Below are positions 47,610 to 57,639 of a stretch of DNA of 64,000 nucleotides, one piece after another (within the stretch, counting starts at the first letter, position 1; every line of letters begins with the position of its first letter). The notes under the pieces are model-generated. The model did no database searches. It saw nothing but the letters and a program-made list of their open reading frames with translations, and was not told the origin of the DNA. The stretch comes from Manganibacter manganicus. GTDB taxonomy: Bacteria > Pseudomonadota > Alphaproteobacteria > Rhizobiales > Rhizobiaceae. The translations under genes were made by a program, and so were the position numbers. The DNA lies in the NCBI RefSeq assembly GCF_002075885.1, contig NZ_MDET01000012.1, positions 151,144-215,143 of the forward strand, in the 5' to 3' direction.

Positions 47610-48953
47610 ATGACTGAAGCGCTGGACGCCGCCAAACTGTCTGATCGTGTTGCGGCGCTTGTCGAAGCGGCAAAACGAGCAGGCGCCGATGCCGCCGATG
47701 CGGTCGCCGTGCTTGGCCGCTCCACAGGCGTTTCCGTCCGTTTAGGCAAGGTCGAAGGAACCGAATCTTCCGAGAGTGATGACGTCTCATTGCGCGTATT
47801 CGTCGGCAAGCGGTTGGCCAGTGTGTCGGCGACGGCCGGCACTGATCCCGCAGCGCTCGCCGAGAGGGCGGTGGCCATGGCAAAGGTCTCTCCGGAGGAT
47901 CCGTTCCAGGGGCTTGCCGATCGAGCGCTGTTGGTGAAGTCTCCGCGCAATCTTGACCTGTTTGATGAAACCGACATTTCCGCGGAGCGTCTCAAGGATG
48001 ATGCGCTCGCAATGGAGGAAGCCGCCTTGGCGGTGAAAGGTGTGACGAACTCTTCCGGCGCCGGCGCCAGTGCCGGGCTTGGCGGACTGGTTCTTGCCAC
48101 ATCGGATGGATTTATCGGGCAATATGTTGCCAGCCGTTTCTCGCGTTCAGCCAGCGTCATCGCGGGCGAGGGCACTGCGATGGAGCGCGACTACGATTTT
48201 TCTTCGCGCCAACATTTTGCCGATCTCGATACGCCACAGGAAGTTGGCCGCAGGGCTGGCGAGCGAGCGGTACGGCGTCTAGGGGCGCGCAAGGCCGCGA
48301 CCGGGTCGGTTGACGTGGTGGTCGACCCACGCGTCGCCCGCGGCATTGCCGGTCACCTCGCTGGCGCGATCAACGGGGCCGCGATTGCCCGCAAAACCAG
48401 TTTCCTGCGCGACATGATGGGCAAGCAGGTCGCTTCGGCATCGGTCACGGTCAGCGACGATCCGCTGCGGTTGCGTGGGCAGGCATCACGCCCTTTCGAT
48501 GGCGAAGGCGTCGAAGGCGAAGCGATGCTTATGGTTGAGAAAGGCGTATTGAACCACTGGTTCCTTTCAACATCGGCGGCAAGGGAACTTGGGCTCATCA
48601 CCAATGGACGCGGTGCGCGTGGCGGGTCTTCCGTATCACCTTCGTCAACCAATTTGGCTATAGAGCCGGGTGAAAGGCCGCCGCATGAGCTTATCGGCGC
48701 GCTAAAATCAGGGTTTTACGTTACCGAAGTGTTCGGCCACGGCGTCAATATGGTGACAGGTGAATATAGTCGTGGCGCTTCCGGGTTCTGGATAGAAAAT
48801 GGTGAACTGACTTATCCGGTGTCGGAAGTGACCATCGCCTCCAATCTCAAGGCTATGTTTATGACCATGATCCCGGCCAGCGATCTGGACCGCAATTTCG
48901 GTACCGCCGCGCCAACTCTGCTGATCGAAGGAATGACTCTTGCCGGAAATTGA
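47610..48953 (+). CDS. pmbA: Metalloprotease-related protein PmbA (TldE)
   Basis: A 447-residue subunit of the TldD/TldE complex. It carries the TldD/PmbA fold marks (RSTGVSVRLGKVEGTESSESDDVSLRVFVG near the start; TGSVDVVVDPRVARGIAGHLAGAINGAAI in the middle; ITNGRGARGG and YSRGASGFWIENGELTYPVSEVTIASNL at the end). The HExxxH of TldD is absent, identifying this as the PmbA/TldE half. In E. coli the complex processes peptides such as microcin B17. ATG at 47610 was chosen by family N-terminus. No tldD is next to it. Confidence 0.92.
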   Translation: MTEALDAAKLSDRVAALVEAAKRAGADAADAVAVLGRSTGVSVRLGKVEGTESSESDDVSLRVFVGKRLASVSATAGTDPAALAERAVAMAKVSPEDPFQGLADRALLVKSPRNLDLFDETDISAERLKDDALAMEEAALAVKGVTNSSGAGASAGLGGLVLATSDGFIGQYVASRFSRSASVIAGEGTAMERDYDFSSRQHFADLDTPQEVGRRAGERAVRRLGARKAATGSVDVVVDPRVARGIAGHLAGAINGAAIARKTSFLRDMMGKQVASASVTVSDDPLRLRGQASRPFDGEGVEGEAMLMVEKGVLNHWFLSTSAARELGLITNGRGARGGSSVSPSSTNLAIEPGERPPHELIGALKSGFYVTEVFGHGVNMVTGEYSRGASGFWIENGELTYPVSEVTIASNLKAMFMTMIPASDLDRNFGTAAPTLLIEGMTLAGN

Positions 48954-49743
48954 TGGCGACGCGAAGCCCATATCTGGCGAAGATCTCGATCTGTTGCTCG
49001 ACACCGCCCGCAGAGCCGGCGTGATCGCAATGGAGTTCTTCGGCCAGGATCCGCAGGTCTGGATGAAGGGCGGCACTTCGCCAGTGAGCGAAGCGGATTA
49101 CGCAGTCGATCGCTTTATGCGCGAGACTCTTCTCGAAGCTCGTCCCGATTATGGCTGGCTTTCCGAGGAGACCGCCGATGACCTGTCCCGGCTTCAGAAG
49201 CGACGTACCTTCGTTGTTGATCCGATAGATGGTACGCGAGCTTTTCTGGCAGGGAAAAGCACATGGTGTGTCGCTGTGGCGATAGTTGAAACGGGCAGGC
49301 CCGTCGCAGGTGTTCTGGAATGCCCTGCGGAACAGGAAACCTATTGGGCTGCCGCCGGGGCCGGCGCGTTCTGCAACGATAAGCACATCCATGTCCGGCA
49401 GGAGGCACCACACAATATTGCTGGCCCCAAGACATTGGTCGAACGTCTGCCGCAGACCTGGCTCGACCAGTTGGAATTGTACGGATACGTTCCCTCTCTT
49501 GCCTATCGCCTCGCTCTGATTGCTGCTGGGCGGCTCGATGCCAGTTTCGTCAAGCCGAACTCACATGATTGGGATATTGCGGCGGCCGATCTCATTTTGC
49601 GCGAAGCTGGCGGCAGCCTGCTGGATGACCGAGGCCAATTCCCTGGCTACAGCGAGGAAAAGGTCCGTCACGGCGCGTTGTGCGCCGGTAGCGGCGAACT
49701 GCTTGGTGCTATGGCGGACGTACTGAAAGGCCGGCCTGACTGA
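48940..49743 (+). CDS. cysQ: Inositol monophosphatase / 3'(2'),5'-bisphosphate nucleotidase family (CysQ-like)
   Basis: A Mg/Li-sensitive phosphatase of 267 residues, probably removing phosphate from PAP in sulfur assimilation or from inositol phosphates. Metal motifs are WLSEE (glutamates), DPIDGTRAF with aspartates at about 94 and 97, and SHDWDIAAADLI as the C-terminal WDxAA. The TTG start lies 14 bases inside the end of pmbA, showing tight coupling. CysQ is favoured over SuhB by context-free resemblance only. Confidence 0.8.
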   Translation: MPEIDGDAKPISGEDLDLLLDTARRAGVIAMEFFGQDPQVWMKGGTSPVSEADYAVDRFMRETLLEARPDYGWLSEETADDLSRLQKRRTFVVDPIDGTRAFLAGKSTWCVAVAIVETGRPVAGVLECPAEQETYWAAAGAGAFCNDKHIHVRQEAPHNIAGPKTLVERLPQTWLDQLELYGYVPSLAYRLALIAAGRLDASFVKPNSHDWDIAAADLILREAGGSLLDDRGQFPGYSEEKVRHGALCAGSGELLGAMADVLKGRPD

Positions 49744-49809
49744 GCCCTTTGAAAGGGCACAAAATGAGTTTAGACACATCAACAAATCCATGAAATGCGA
49801 AGTACGGGA

Positions 49810-50055
49810 ATGAACGCGAAAGAAGAAAAACCGCAGCTCCTGCATCTGGTATTCGGCGGCGAATTGAAGAAGCTTGGCGGCACCGAATTCAGTGATCTCG
49901 ATGCGCTGGATATCGTCGGTATCTATCCCGACTACCAAACTGCTCATACCGCCTGGAAGGCCAAGGCGCAGGCCAGCGTTGACAATGCACATATGCGCTA
50001 TTTCGTCGTGCATCTGCATCGCCTGCTGGATCCTGAAAACAAGGCCGGCGCTTGA
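49810..50055 (+). CDS. DUF4170 protein
   Basis: An 81-residue soluble protein with the DUF4170 core HLVFGGELKKLGGTEFSDLDALDIVGIYPDYQTAHTAWKAKAQASVDNAHMRYFVVHLHRLLDP (pattern of two beta-alpha repeats). Its function is unknown. The ATG at 49810 is six bases... the gene ends two bases before the acyltransferase gene and 66 bases after cysQ, so it belongs to the waaA-lpxK operon. Confidence 0.85.
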   Translation: MNAKEEKPQLLHLVFGGELKKLGGTEFSDLDALDIVGIYPDYQTAHTAWKAKAQASVDNAHMRYFVVHLHRLLDPENKAGA

Positions 50056-50056
50056 A

Positions 50057-50848
50057 ATGGAGCAGAGGACGGCGGCACAGCGGCGCAAGGTAGCCGAGCT
50101 TGACAGAAAGCGCGGCGGTAGCGCTACCAAGACATTGTGGAAACGGATTCGCAAGCCACTGGCCGAATCTCGTTTCGTAAAGCGCGCGATCGCCAGCCTG
50201 TTTGTTCAATTCATGCGCTTCAACCGCCTGACCAACCCGGCGGTCTCGGGTTCGATGCGCTTCCAAAACAGCGAATATGCAAATCTGGAGCCTGGAATTA
50301 TAGCCCTGTGGCACGGCCAGCACCTTATGATGCCTGCCGTTTATCCAAGTGATCGGGCGTTGGTCGCCATGGTATCGCGCAGCGCAGATGCGGAACTGAA
50401 CGCCTTGATGATTGAGAAATTCGGCATTGAATCCGTACGTGGTTCGGGAGGGCGTGACAATGCCCGCCATCTTGATAAGGGCGGCGCCAAGGCTTTGATC
50501 AGCTTGAAGAAAGCTCTGGCTGCCGGCAAGAATGTCTGCATGATCGCCGATATTCCGCATGGAACGCCGCGCGAGGCCGGCATGGGGGTCGTGCTGCTGG
50601 CGAGACTTTCGGGTCGACCTGTTTTTCCCGCGGCGCTCGCTACCAGCCGCCGCAAGGTGCTTGAAAAGAGTTGGGACAGGACCACGATCAATCTTCCTTT
50701 CGGCAGGCGCGCCATCGTAGCCGGCGAACCGATTTTCGTGGCGGCCGACGCGGATGAGCTTGAGATGGAGAGAAAGCGCCAGGAAATAACGGCGTCGCTC
50801 AATGCGGCTACCGAAGAGGCATACTTTTTGGTGGACAACCCGCAATGA
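50057..50848 (+). CDS. DUF374 lysophospholipid acyltransferase family protein (LpxJ-like)
   Basis: A 263-residue acyltransferase-fold protein. The active-site region reads LWHGQHLMMPAVYP (histidine of the HxxxxD-like site, acidic partner not conserved in this family), followed by VSRSADAELNALMIEKFGIESVRGSGG and CMIADIPHGTPREAGMGVVLLA. DUF374 includes LpxJ, the lipid A secondary acyltransferase of epsilonproteobacteria. Sitting between DUF4170 and waaA-lpxK, it is a good candidate for a lipid A acyl-transfer step. It overlaps waaA by four bases. Confidence 0.82.
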   Translation: MEQRTAAQRRKVAELDRKRGGSATKTLWKRIRKPLAESRFVKRAIASLFVQFMRFNRLTNPAVSGSMRFQNSEYANLEPGIIALWHGQHLMMPAVYPSDRALVAMVSRSADAELNALMIEKFGIESVRGSGGRDNARHLDKGGAKALISLKKALAAGKNVCMIADIPHGTPREAGMGVVLLARLSGRPVFPAALATSRRKVLEKSWDRTTINLPFGRRAIVAGEPIFVAADADELEMERKRQEITASLNAATEEAYFLVDNPQ

Positions 50849-52161
50849 GCGCAAGATGGGCGCGCGCCGCATTATCCGCTTACCGCCTTGGGGGAGCGGC
50901 CGCCTATCCCCTAGCCGGTCCCTATGTGCGCTGGCGAGCCTCCAAGGGCAAGGAAGATCGTGAGCGGAGCCGCGAACGTTATGGTGTGGCGAGCCGGCCT
51001 CGCCCTGAAGGCCCTTTGATCTGGGTACACGCAGCAAGTGTTGGCGAAACCATCGCCATTGTGCCGTTAGTGGAGAACATTCTTGCGTTTGGCGTTAATA
51101 TCGTGCTGACAACCGGCACGGTGACCTCGGCAAAAGTTGTTCAGGAACGGCTGGGCGAAGGTGTCATTCATCAGTATGTCCCGCTCGATCTGAAGCCTGC
51201 GATCAGCCGTTTTCTCAATCATTGGCAACCCGATCTGGCAATCATTGCCGAATCGGAGATTTGGCCGATGACCATACTTGAACTGGGCGCGCGGCATGTG
51301 CCGCAGGTTCTGGTCAACGGCCGCCTGTCCGACCGATCGTTTTCCGCTTGGAAAATGCGCCCCAATATCGCCGAAGCATTGTTCGAAAATCTGGCCCATG
51401 TCGTCGCCCAATCCGAGGCTGACGGTGAGCGATTTCGTGCGCTGGGCGCACGGCCGGTCTCCGTATCGGGAAATCTGAAGGTGGACACGCCACCACCACC
51501 GGTGGACGAGCGCGCGCTTCAGTCCTTGAAACGTCAAATTGGCGAGCGCCCCACCTGGGGCGCGGTTTCCACCCATGAGGGGGAGGAGATTATGGCCGCT
51601 GAGATCCATGCAACGCTGCGTAAACGGCATTCTGGCCTGCTGACTATCATCGTGCCACGTCATCCCGATCGTGGGGAGGCATTGGCTGAACAGATGTCGA
51701 GCATGGGTCTCAATGTCGTATGTCGTAGCAAAGGCGAGAGAATAACCGCGGATACCGATATTTTTCTCGGCGACACGATCGGCGAAATGGGACTTTTTTT
51801 GCGGCTGACTGAGATCGCTTTCGTGGGGCGCTCGCTGACCTTGCAAGGCGGCCAAAATCCTCTCGAACCGGCTATGCTCGAAACCGCGGTTCTTGCCGGC
51901 CGCAATGTGCAGAACTTTCGTGAAGCTTATCAGCGGCTAATAGAGGCAGGTGGGGCGAAACTGGTACGTGATCGCAACATGTTGGCCGGCGCTGTCAACT
52001 TCCTTCTGAGCAATGAGGCGGCCCGCTATGACATGATGGCCGCCGGTACAACAACGGTTGAACAGATGCGTGGGGCGCTTGCCCACACATTGAAATCGCT
52101 TGAACCGTATATCCAGCCACTAATCGTCAAGTCGCGCTTGAAGGGCGCCGGCGACCGTTGA
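50845..52161 (+). CDS. waaA: 3-deoxy-D-manno-octulosonic acid transferase
   Basis: Adds Kdo to lipid A precursor from CMP-Kdo at the inner membrane; 438 residues. After a short hydrophobic N-terminus come LIWVHAASVGETIAIVPLV, ESEIWPMTILEL, VLVNGRLSDRSF and the GT-B end motif GGQNPLEPAMLETAVLAGRNVQNFREAY. It overlaps both the acyltransferase (ATGA) and lpxK (TTGA) genes. Whether it adds one or two Kdo units cannot be read from sequence. Confidence 0.95.
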   Translation: MSARWARAALSAYRLGGAAAYPLAGPYVRWRASKGKEDRERSRERYGVASRPRPEGPLIWVHAASVGETIAIVPLVENILAFGVNIVLTTGTVTSAKVVQERLGEGVIHQYVPLDLKPAISRFLNHWQPDLAIIAESEIWPMTILELGARHVPQVLVNGRLSDRSFSAWKMRPNIAEALFENLAHVVAQSEADGERFRALGARPVSVSGNLKVDTPPPPVDERALQSLKRQIGERPTWGAVSTHEGEEIMAAEIHATLRKRHSGLLTIIVPRHPDRGEALAEQMSSMGLNVVCRSKGERITADTDIFLGDTIGEMGLFLRLTEIAFVGRSLTLQGGQNPLEPAMLETAVLAGRNVQNFREAYQRLIEAGGAKLVRDRNMLAGAVNFLLSNEAARYDMMAAGTTTVEQMRGALAHTLKSLEPYIQPLIVKSRLKGAGDR

Positions 52162-53180
52162 CCTCGGAAGCTCCGCCCTTCTGGTGGGAAAGATCGGATT
52201 GGCGCGCCTGGACACTTTCGCCCCTCTCTTTTCTCTATGGCTTTGAAGCGGGGCGTCGCCTGAAGTCCGCCAAGCGCGAAAAGATCGATGCACCAGTGCT
52301 TTGCGTTGGCAATTTCACCGTGGGGGGCGCTGGGAAAACGCCTGTCTCTATCGCGCTGGCGAAGCATGCGAAGCAAATGGGCTTGAAACCCGGCTTCCTG
52401 TCGCGCGGTCATGGCGGCAATTTCCGAAAACCGCATGTAGTGGATCGGCTGAATGATGGTGCGCGCCATGTCGGCGATGAACCATTGCTGCTTTCAGAAC
52501 ATGCGCCCGTGGCCATCTCTCCCAACCGTGCGGCGGCAGCACGGCTCCTGCTCGAAAAGCACTCCTGCGACCTGCTTATCATGGACGACGGTTTTCAGAG
52601 TGCTCGCATCCATATCGACTATGCGCTCGTGGTGATCGATGCACGCCACGGGCTCGGTAACGGACATGTCATTCCCGGTGGGCCACTTAGGGCGAGGCTT
52701 GCGGATCAGTTGCTCTACGCCGATGCGCTTTTAAAGATGGGCGAAGGAACCGGCGCAGATGCAGTCGTGCGGACGGTTGCGCGAGCCGGCAAGCCGATCT
52801 TTGAAGCCCGAAACCATCCGAGCGGCTATCTTGTTGGTCGACGCCTTCTCGCCTTCGCCGGAATCGGTCATCCTCAAAAATTTTTCGACAGTGTCGTGGA
52901 GGCTGGAGGGACGGTCGCTCTGACACGTTCCTTCCCCGATCACCATTTCTACGCCGAGGATGAGCTTGCTGAACTGATCCAGATGGCGCGTGCCGATGGG
53001 CTGACCCTGCTCACTACTGCAAAGGATGCTGCGAGGCTGCGTCATGATCCCATTGCCACCGAGATACTCTCGGAGCTGGAGGTGCTGGAAATAGAAACAA
53101 TGTTCGAGCCTGAACACGCGCCGGAGCGCATCATCAGTGAGACACTCGCGGTTTGGCGTGCAAGGCGATTGATGGATTAA
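52158..53180 (+). CDS. lpxK: Tetraacyldisaccharide 4'-kinase
   Basis: Phosphorylates the 4' position of lipid A disaccharide; 340 residues. The N-terminal part is SPLSFLYGFEAGRRLKSAKREK, the P-loop GGAGKTPVSIAL near residues 54-62, and the lipid-binding MDDGFQSARIHIDYAL. The start is a TTG overlapping the waaA stop by four bases. A convergent terminator follows. Confidence 0.95.
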   Translation: MTSEAPPFWWERSDWRAWTLSPLSFLYGFEAGRRLKSAKREKIDAPVLCVGNFTVGGAGKTPVSIALAKHAKQMGLKPGFLSRGHGGNFRKPHVVDRLNDGARHVGDEPLLLSEHAPVAISPNRAAAARLLLEKHSCDLLIMDDGFQSARIHIDYALVVIDARHGLGNGHVIPGGPLRARLADQLLYADALLKMGEGTGADAVVRTVARAGKPIFEARNHPSGYLVGRRLLAFAGIGHPQKFFDSVVEAGGTVALTRSFPDHHFYAEDELAELIQMARADGLTLLTTAKDAARLRHDPIATEILSELEVLEIETMFEPEHAPERIISETLAVWRARRLMD

Positions 53181-53201
53181 AACAGATCGTCCGACTGAAA
53201 A

Positions 53202-53236
53202 GCGGCATCCGGATTTTCGGATTATTCCAATGCCGC
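53202..53236. terminator. Convergent terminator between lpxK and DUF2093
   Basis: GCGGCAT (53202-53208) pairs with ATGCCGC (53230-53236), with CCG/CGG around a TTTT inside. It lies between the stops of two convergent genes; U-runs are short. Confidence 0.6.
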
Positions 53237-53243
53237 CTACGTG

Positions 53244-53516
53244 TTAGTTGCCGTGGCGGCGCCACTCAGGGTTCATTTCCAGTTCACGCTGGAATGAGAT
53301 TGTAGCGCTGGCATAGGCTTCCTGGCGGGCGACACTCCAGTATTTTAGCTCGTCGATCAGAATATGCTCTCCCGTGACGGCGCAACCAACGTAGGAGCCG
53401 GGGCTGATAATCTGGAAATCACCGTCGAGATAACGGATACGAGCTTCCCGGCCGCCGGGGCCTTCAAAACGGTTCATCATCATTCGCTCATACGCTTCAT
53501 TGGTCGTTTCCGCCAC
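53244..53516 (-). CDS. DUF2093 domain protein
   Basis: A 90-residue protein with the DUF2093 core MNRFEGPGGREARIRYLDGDFQIISPGSYVGCAVTGEHILIDELKYWSVARQEAY. Function unknown. ATG codons inside the N-terminus (MMMN at residues 12-15) may be the true start; the longer form is given. It is next to mutL and lpxK, an arrangement kept across Rhizobiales. Confidence 0.82.
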   Translation of the reverse strand: MAETTNEAYERMMMNRFEGPGGREARIRYLDGDFQIISPGSYVGCAVTGEHILIDELKYWSVARQEAYASATISFQRELEMNPEWRRHGN

Positions 53517-53559
53517 AAATTGCTGGCCGGGTCAAGATTTGGCCTCATCCACAGCACGA

Positions 53560-55365
53560 TCAACGCCGGCCGAACAGCCTTTCGATATCGGCCAGCTTGA
53601 GCTCGATATAGGTCGGGCGGCCGTGATTGCAGGTGCCTGAACCCGGTGTCGCCTCCATCTGCCGCAGCAATGCGTTCATTTCTTCAGGTCTCAATCGCCG
53701 ACCCGACCGCACGGAACCGTGGCAGGCCATGGTCGCCGCGATCTGATGCAAACGCGCCTTCAGCGTATCGGCGGTATCGTTGTCGGCAATCTCGTCGGCA
53801 AGGTCGCGGACGAGTTGCCCCACATCGACCGCTCCGAGCATGGCCGGTGTTTCACGCACCGCCACCGCGCCTGGCCCGAAACGCTCCAGGCCAAGCCCGA
53901 AATGGCGCAGCGTTTCGGAATGCAGCGCGAGACGTTCCGCGTCTTCCGATGGCAAATCGATGATTTCCGGCAAAAGCAGCATTTGCGCGGCTACGGGGCG
54001 GGAATGCAGCGCGTTCTTAAGCGCTTCATAAACCAGCCGCTCATGTGCCGCGTGCTGATCGACGATCACCAGAGAATCAACAGTTTGCGCGACGATATAG
54101 TTTTCATGAACCTGCGCGCGGGCGGCGCCCAGATCCGTGTGCAGCAGGCGCTCGTGCGCAACGTTTTGAGCCGCGCGTGCATCGGCACTTGGTTCAGCCA
54201 TGAACGCCGCTTGTTCGCTTTCACCGAAACCCGGCGACAAGGGGCGCTGCGGCGAGCGATTGATGTCGTACGCGGCTGAGACGTGATTGGCCAATCCGGC
54301 ATGGCCGTAGGTCGATACGCCTGACCGGAATGCAGCTATCATGCCTTCCGCGCCGGTTGTGGCCGGGCGGATACCCGCTTGAGCCAGCGCCTGCCTGATC
54401 GCGCCGACGATCAGGCCCCTGACGAGGCCGGGATCGCGAAACCGGACATCGGTCTTGGCCGGATGAACGTTGACGTCCACCAGAGCGGGATCGAGTTTGA
54501 GGAACAACGCTGTCACCGCATGCCGGTCGCGCGGCAATACGTCGGCATATGCACCACGGATCGCGCCGGCAATCAGTTTGTCGCGCACCGGACGGCCATT
54601 GACATAGGCATATTGCTGGAGCGCGTTGGCGCGAGTGAAGGACGGAATCGAGGCATAGCCTGAAAGGCGCACGCCTTCGCGCTCGGCGTTGATCGGCAAG
54701 GCGTTGTCCGGAAAATTGCGACCCATGACCTGCGCGATACGGTCCAGCCGTCCCTCTGCGTTGTCCGCGGTCGCCGGCAGTTCGAGCGTGCTGCGATCAG
54801 TGCCGGCAAGCGTGAAACGCACGGCGGGGAAGGCAATGGCCATGCGCTTGACGACATCGGAAGTCGCCGTGCTTTCTGCGCGTTCGCCTTTCATGAATTT
54901 CAGCCGCGCGGGCGTGGCGAAGAAGAGATCCCGCACCTCGACCGTTGTGCCACGGTTGGCTGCGGCAGGGCGCACCGGCGAGGCACGGCCGCCCTCTATG
55001 CCGATTTCAGCCGCATTGGGCGCCTGCGCCGTTCGTGATCGTATCGTCAGCCGTGCCACCGAGCCGATGGACGGCAGCGCCTCACCGCGAAATCCGAGCG
55101 AGCGGATATCGTGGATGTCCTGAACAAGCTTCGAGGTGCAATGGCGCGATAGAGCAAGCGCCAGTTCGTCCTCGGCAATGCCTCCGCCATCGTCGGTGAC
55201 GCGCACAAGGTTCAGGCCGCCACCGCCGGTGACGATTTCGATCCGCGTCGCGCCGGCGTCGAGGGCGTTCTCGACCAGTTCCTTGACCACGCTCGCCGGC
55301 CGTTCGATCACCTCGCCGGCGGCGATCTGATTGATCATGGTTTCGGAAAGCTGGCGGATGGGCAT
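53560..55365 (-). CDS. mutL: DNA mismatch repair protein MutL (endonuclease type)
   Basis: A 601-residue mismatch-repair ATPase. The N-terminal GHKL site shows [28 protein letters not shown] and [11 protein letters not shown], with [16 protein letters not shown] next. The C-terminal part has [12 protein letters not shown], the DQHA(X2)E(X4)E endonuclease motif, together with ACHGSVRSG and GTCNHGRPT. Organisms with this motif nick DNA themselves and do without MutH, as expected here. Start ATG at 55365. Confidence 0.96.
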   Translation of the reverse strand: MPIRQLSETMINQIAAGEVIERPASVVKELVENALDAGATRIEIVTGGGGLNLVRVTDDGGGIAEDELALALSRHCTSKLVQDIHDIRSLGFRGEALPSIGSVARLTIRSRTAQAPNAAEIGIEGGRASPVRPAAANRGTTVEVRDLFFATPARLKFMKGERAESTATSDVVKRMAIAFPAVRFTLAGTDRSTLELPATADNAEGRLDRIAQVMGRNFPDNALPINAEREGVRLSGYASIPSFTRANALQQYAYVNGRPVRDKLIAGAIRGAYADVLPRDRHAVTALFLKLDPALVDVNVHPAKTDVRFRDPGLVRGLIVGAIRQALAQAGIRPATTGAEGMIAAFRSGVSTYGHAGLANHVSAAYDINRSPQRPLSPGFGESEQAAFMAEPSADARAAQNVAHERLLHTDLGAARAQVHENYIVAQTVDSLVIVDQHAAHERLVYEALKNALHSRPVAAQMLLLPEIIDLPSEDAERLALHSETLRHFGLGLERFGPGAVAVRETPAMLGAVDVGQLVRDLADEIADNDTADTLKARLHQIAATMACHGSVRSGRRLRPEEMNALLRQMEATPGSGTCNHGRPTYIELKLADIERLFGRR

Positions 55366-55412
55366 CGGGCGACTATATCGGGATTCGGAGAGGCAAGACA
55401 GAACGATTGGTT

Positions 55413-55820
55413 CTAGAACAGCCTGGCAATGGCCATGCAGACGACCGTGACCACCAGCAGACCGGCGGCGATGCGCTCCCCCTTGCTCATGCGCGCCCTC
55501 AGCGCGGTTTCCTGCACGGCGCTGGCGCCTTGCAATTGCCGCCGGGCGGAACCGACCATGGCGCCCAGTACGCCTGCCGCCGCGATTGCGCAGACGATGC
55601 CGATGGAAAGAACCATCTCTATGTCGCCGAACGCGCCGTTGTGAAAGAAATACCAGAGCAACAGACCGGTGATGAAAACGACGCTGGCCGAACCCATTTG
55701 CGGCTGGAAGAACCGCTCGGCCCGGATCTCGGGGTCGCGTGCAAGCGTGATGGTCATGCCGGCCCAGAACACGCCTGTCAGCACATGAAGTCCAAGGATA
55801 ACGATGAAAATGAGTTGCAT
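55413..55820 (-). CDS. Small integral membrane protein next to a MarR regulator
   Basis: A 135-residue protein with four hydrophobic segments ([75 protein letters not shown]). The [10 protein letters not shown] motif recalls copper-resistance D/DUF2269-type proteins, but I do not assign a function. GGAG precedes the ATG at 55820. It diverges from the MarR gene, which probably regulates it. Confidence 0.72.
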   Translation of the reverse strand: MQLIFIVILGLHVLTGVFWAGMTITLARDPEIRAERFFQPQMGSASVVFITGLLLWYFFHNGAFGDIEMVLSIGIVCAIAAAGVLGAMVGSARRQLQGASAVQETALRARMSKGERIAAGLLVVTVVCMAIARLF

Positions 55821-55917
55821 GGCCGACTCCTTTTTGCGGGAATGGTTTGACATAAGATTAGATATCGAACTATTTGATGTCAACATATCGTTTGGTTTTG
55901 TGTGGTAGGGCTATCCG
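55821..55917. promoter_or_regulatory. Divergent control region with AT-rich near-palindrome
   Basis: The 97-base gap between membrane protein and MarR gene is AT-rich. TAGATATCGAACTA at 55859-55872 is close to the TAGTTCGATATCGAACTA type of MarR operator, and GATATC/GATGTC half-sites follow. It is likely where the MarR protein binds both promoters. Confidence 0.45.
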
Positions 55918-56352
55918 ATGAAACCACCGTTCCCCGACCGACCACCCATAGGGTTCGACCTGCACAGGACGGCGAGGCTGTTGGCACAGGCTTTCGACAC
56001 GGCGCTTGCCGATGAGGGAGGCACGCTGCCTGTCTGGCTTACTTTACTTGCGATAAAGGCCCAGCAATCCGCCAATCAGCGCGAACTGGCGTCGTCCATC
56101 GGCATCCGGGGTGCGACGTTGACGCATCATCTCAACGGCATGGAGGCGCAGGGTCTGCTGACGCGCCAGCGCGATCCCGACAACCGTCGCATGCACCGGG
56201 TGTCATTGACACCGGCAGGTGAATCGCTGTTTCGCAAGCTGCGCGGTGCCGCGATCACCTTCGATAAGAGGCTGCGTGGCGGACTGCCCGACGAAAAACT
56301 CGCTGAGCTTGCGCAGATGCTGGCCGTCTTGCGCGCGAACATCGACAGTTGA
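55918..56352 (+). CDS. MarR family transcriptional regulator
   Basis: A 144-residue winged-helix regulator. The DNA-binding part is NQRELASSIGIRGATLTHHLNGMEAQGLLTRQRDPDNRRMHRV, and the C-terminal helix has KLAELAQMLAVLRANI. GGTAGGG lies upstream of the ATG. It is divergent from the membrane protein gene, so local control is likely; the ligand is unknown. Confidence 0.9.
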   Translation: MKPPFPDRPPIGFDLHRTARLLAQAFDTALADEGGTLPVWLTLLAIKAQQSANQRELASSIGIRGATLTHHLNGMEAQGLLTRQRDPDNRRMHRVSLTPAGESLFRKLRGAAITFDKRLRGGLPDEKLAELAQMLAVLRANIDS

Positions 56353-56433
56353 CGATACATTTGCCACGGCTTTTGTGATGGATTTTTCGCGCGCGCGGCG
56401 CGACAGTCGTTCCCGAACAACGCAGGATAAAGC

Positions 56434-57624
56434 ATGACCGCTGCATTCCTTTCCCATATTGATTCCGAACTCGAAACGCTGAAGGCGGGCGGGCTCTACA
56501 AATCCGAGCGCGTCATCACCTCCATGCAGTCGGCCGAGATCGAAGTTGCCGGCGGCGACAAGGTGTTAAATTTCTGCGCCAACAACTATCTCGGCCTCGC
56601 CGACAGCCCCGATTTGCGCGCGGCAGCGCAAAAGGCGCTCGACCGCTACGGTTACGGCATGGCCTCGGTACGCTTCATCTGCGGCACGCAGGAGGAACAC
56701 AAGCAGTTGGAGGCGCGGATTTCCGCCTTTCTCGGCATGGAGGACACCATCCTTTATGCCTCCTGCTTCGATGCCAATGGCGGCCTGTTCGAAACGCTGC
56801 TTTCCGAGGAAGACGCTGTCATCTCCGATGCGCTCAACCATGCCTCGATCATCGATGGCGTACGGTTGTCGAAAGCAAAACGCTTCCGCTATGCCAACAA
56901 CGACATGGTGGCGCTCGAGGAAGAGTTGAAGAGGGCCGAAAACTGCCGCTTCAAGCTGATCGCCACTGATGGCGTGTTTTCCATGGACGGCATTATCGCC
57001 AATCTGCATGGCGTCTGCGATCTGGCGGAGAAATATGGCGCGATGGTCATGGTGGATGACAGCCATGCCGTCGGCTTCGTTGGCAAGCATGGCCGCGGCG
57101 CGGCCGAGCATTGCGGCGTCGAGGGCAGGGTGGACATCATCACCGGCACGCTCGGCAAGGCGTTGGGCGGCGCATCCGGCGGCTACACGGCAGGCAGGCG
57201 GCAGGTGGTGGACTGGCTGCGCCAGCGCTCGCGGCCCTATCTGTTTTCCAATACGCTGATGCCGGCCATCGCGGCCGCATCGCTGAAAGTGTTCGACCTG
57301 GTCGAGAATGGCGACGGTCTGCGACAACGCCTCTATTCCAATGCCGGGCGCTTCCGCTCGTCCATGACGAAACTCGGTTTCACGCTTGCCGGCGCCGATC
57401 ATCCCATCATCCCGGTCATGCTGGGCGACGCCACCCTTGCCGGGGAAATGGCGGCGCGGATGCTCAAGCGCGGCATCTATGTGATCGGCTTTTCCTTCCC
57501 TGTGGTGCCGAAAGGCCAGGCGCGCATTCGCACCCAGATGTCGGCCGCCCATTCCAGCACCGATATCGACCGGGCAGTGGAGGCGTTCGGGGAAGTCGGC
57601 CGCGAACTCGGTGTGATCTCGTAA
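56434..57624 (+). CDS. kbl: Glycine C-acetyltransferase (2-amino-3-ketobutyrate CoA ligase)
   Basis: A PLP enzyme that splits 2-amino-3-ketobutyrate with CoA into glycine and acetyl-CoA, the second step of threonine degradation. 396 residues. Marks are [32 protein letters not shown] and the PLP lysine in [15 protein letters not shown]. It is followed 15 bases later by tdh in the usual kbl-tdh operon, though here kbl is first. Confidence 0.96.
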   Translation: MTAAFLSHIDSELETLKAGGLYKSERVITSMQSAEIEVAGGDKVLNFCANNYLGLADSPDLRAAAQKALDRYGYGMASVRFICGTQEEHKQLEARISAFLGMEDTILYASCFDANGGLFETLLSEEDAVISDALNHASIIDGVRLSKAKRFRYANNDMVALEEELKRAENCRFKLIATDGVFSMDGIIANLHGVCDLAEKYGAMVMVDDSHAVGFVGKHGRGAAEHCGVEGRVDIITGTLGKALGGASGGYTAGRRQVVDWLRQRSRPYLFSNTLMPAIAAASLKVFDLVENGDGLRQRLYSNAGRFRSSMTKLGFTLAGADHPIIPVMLGDATLAGEMAARMLKRGIYVIGFSFPVVPKGQARIRTQMSAAHSSTDIDRAVEAFGEVGRELGVIS

Positions 57625-57639
57625 GGAGCAGGAGCAGCC

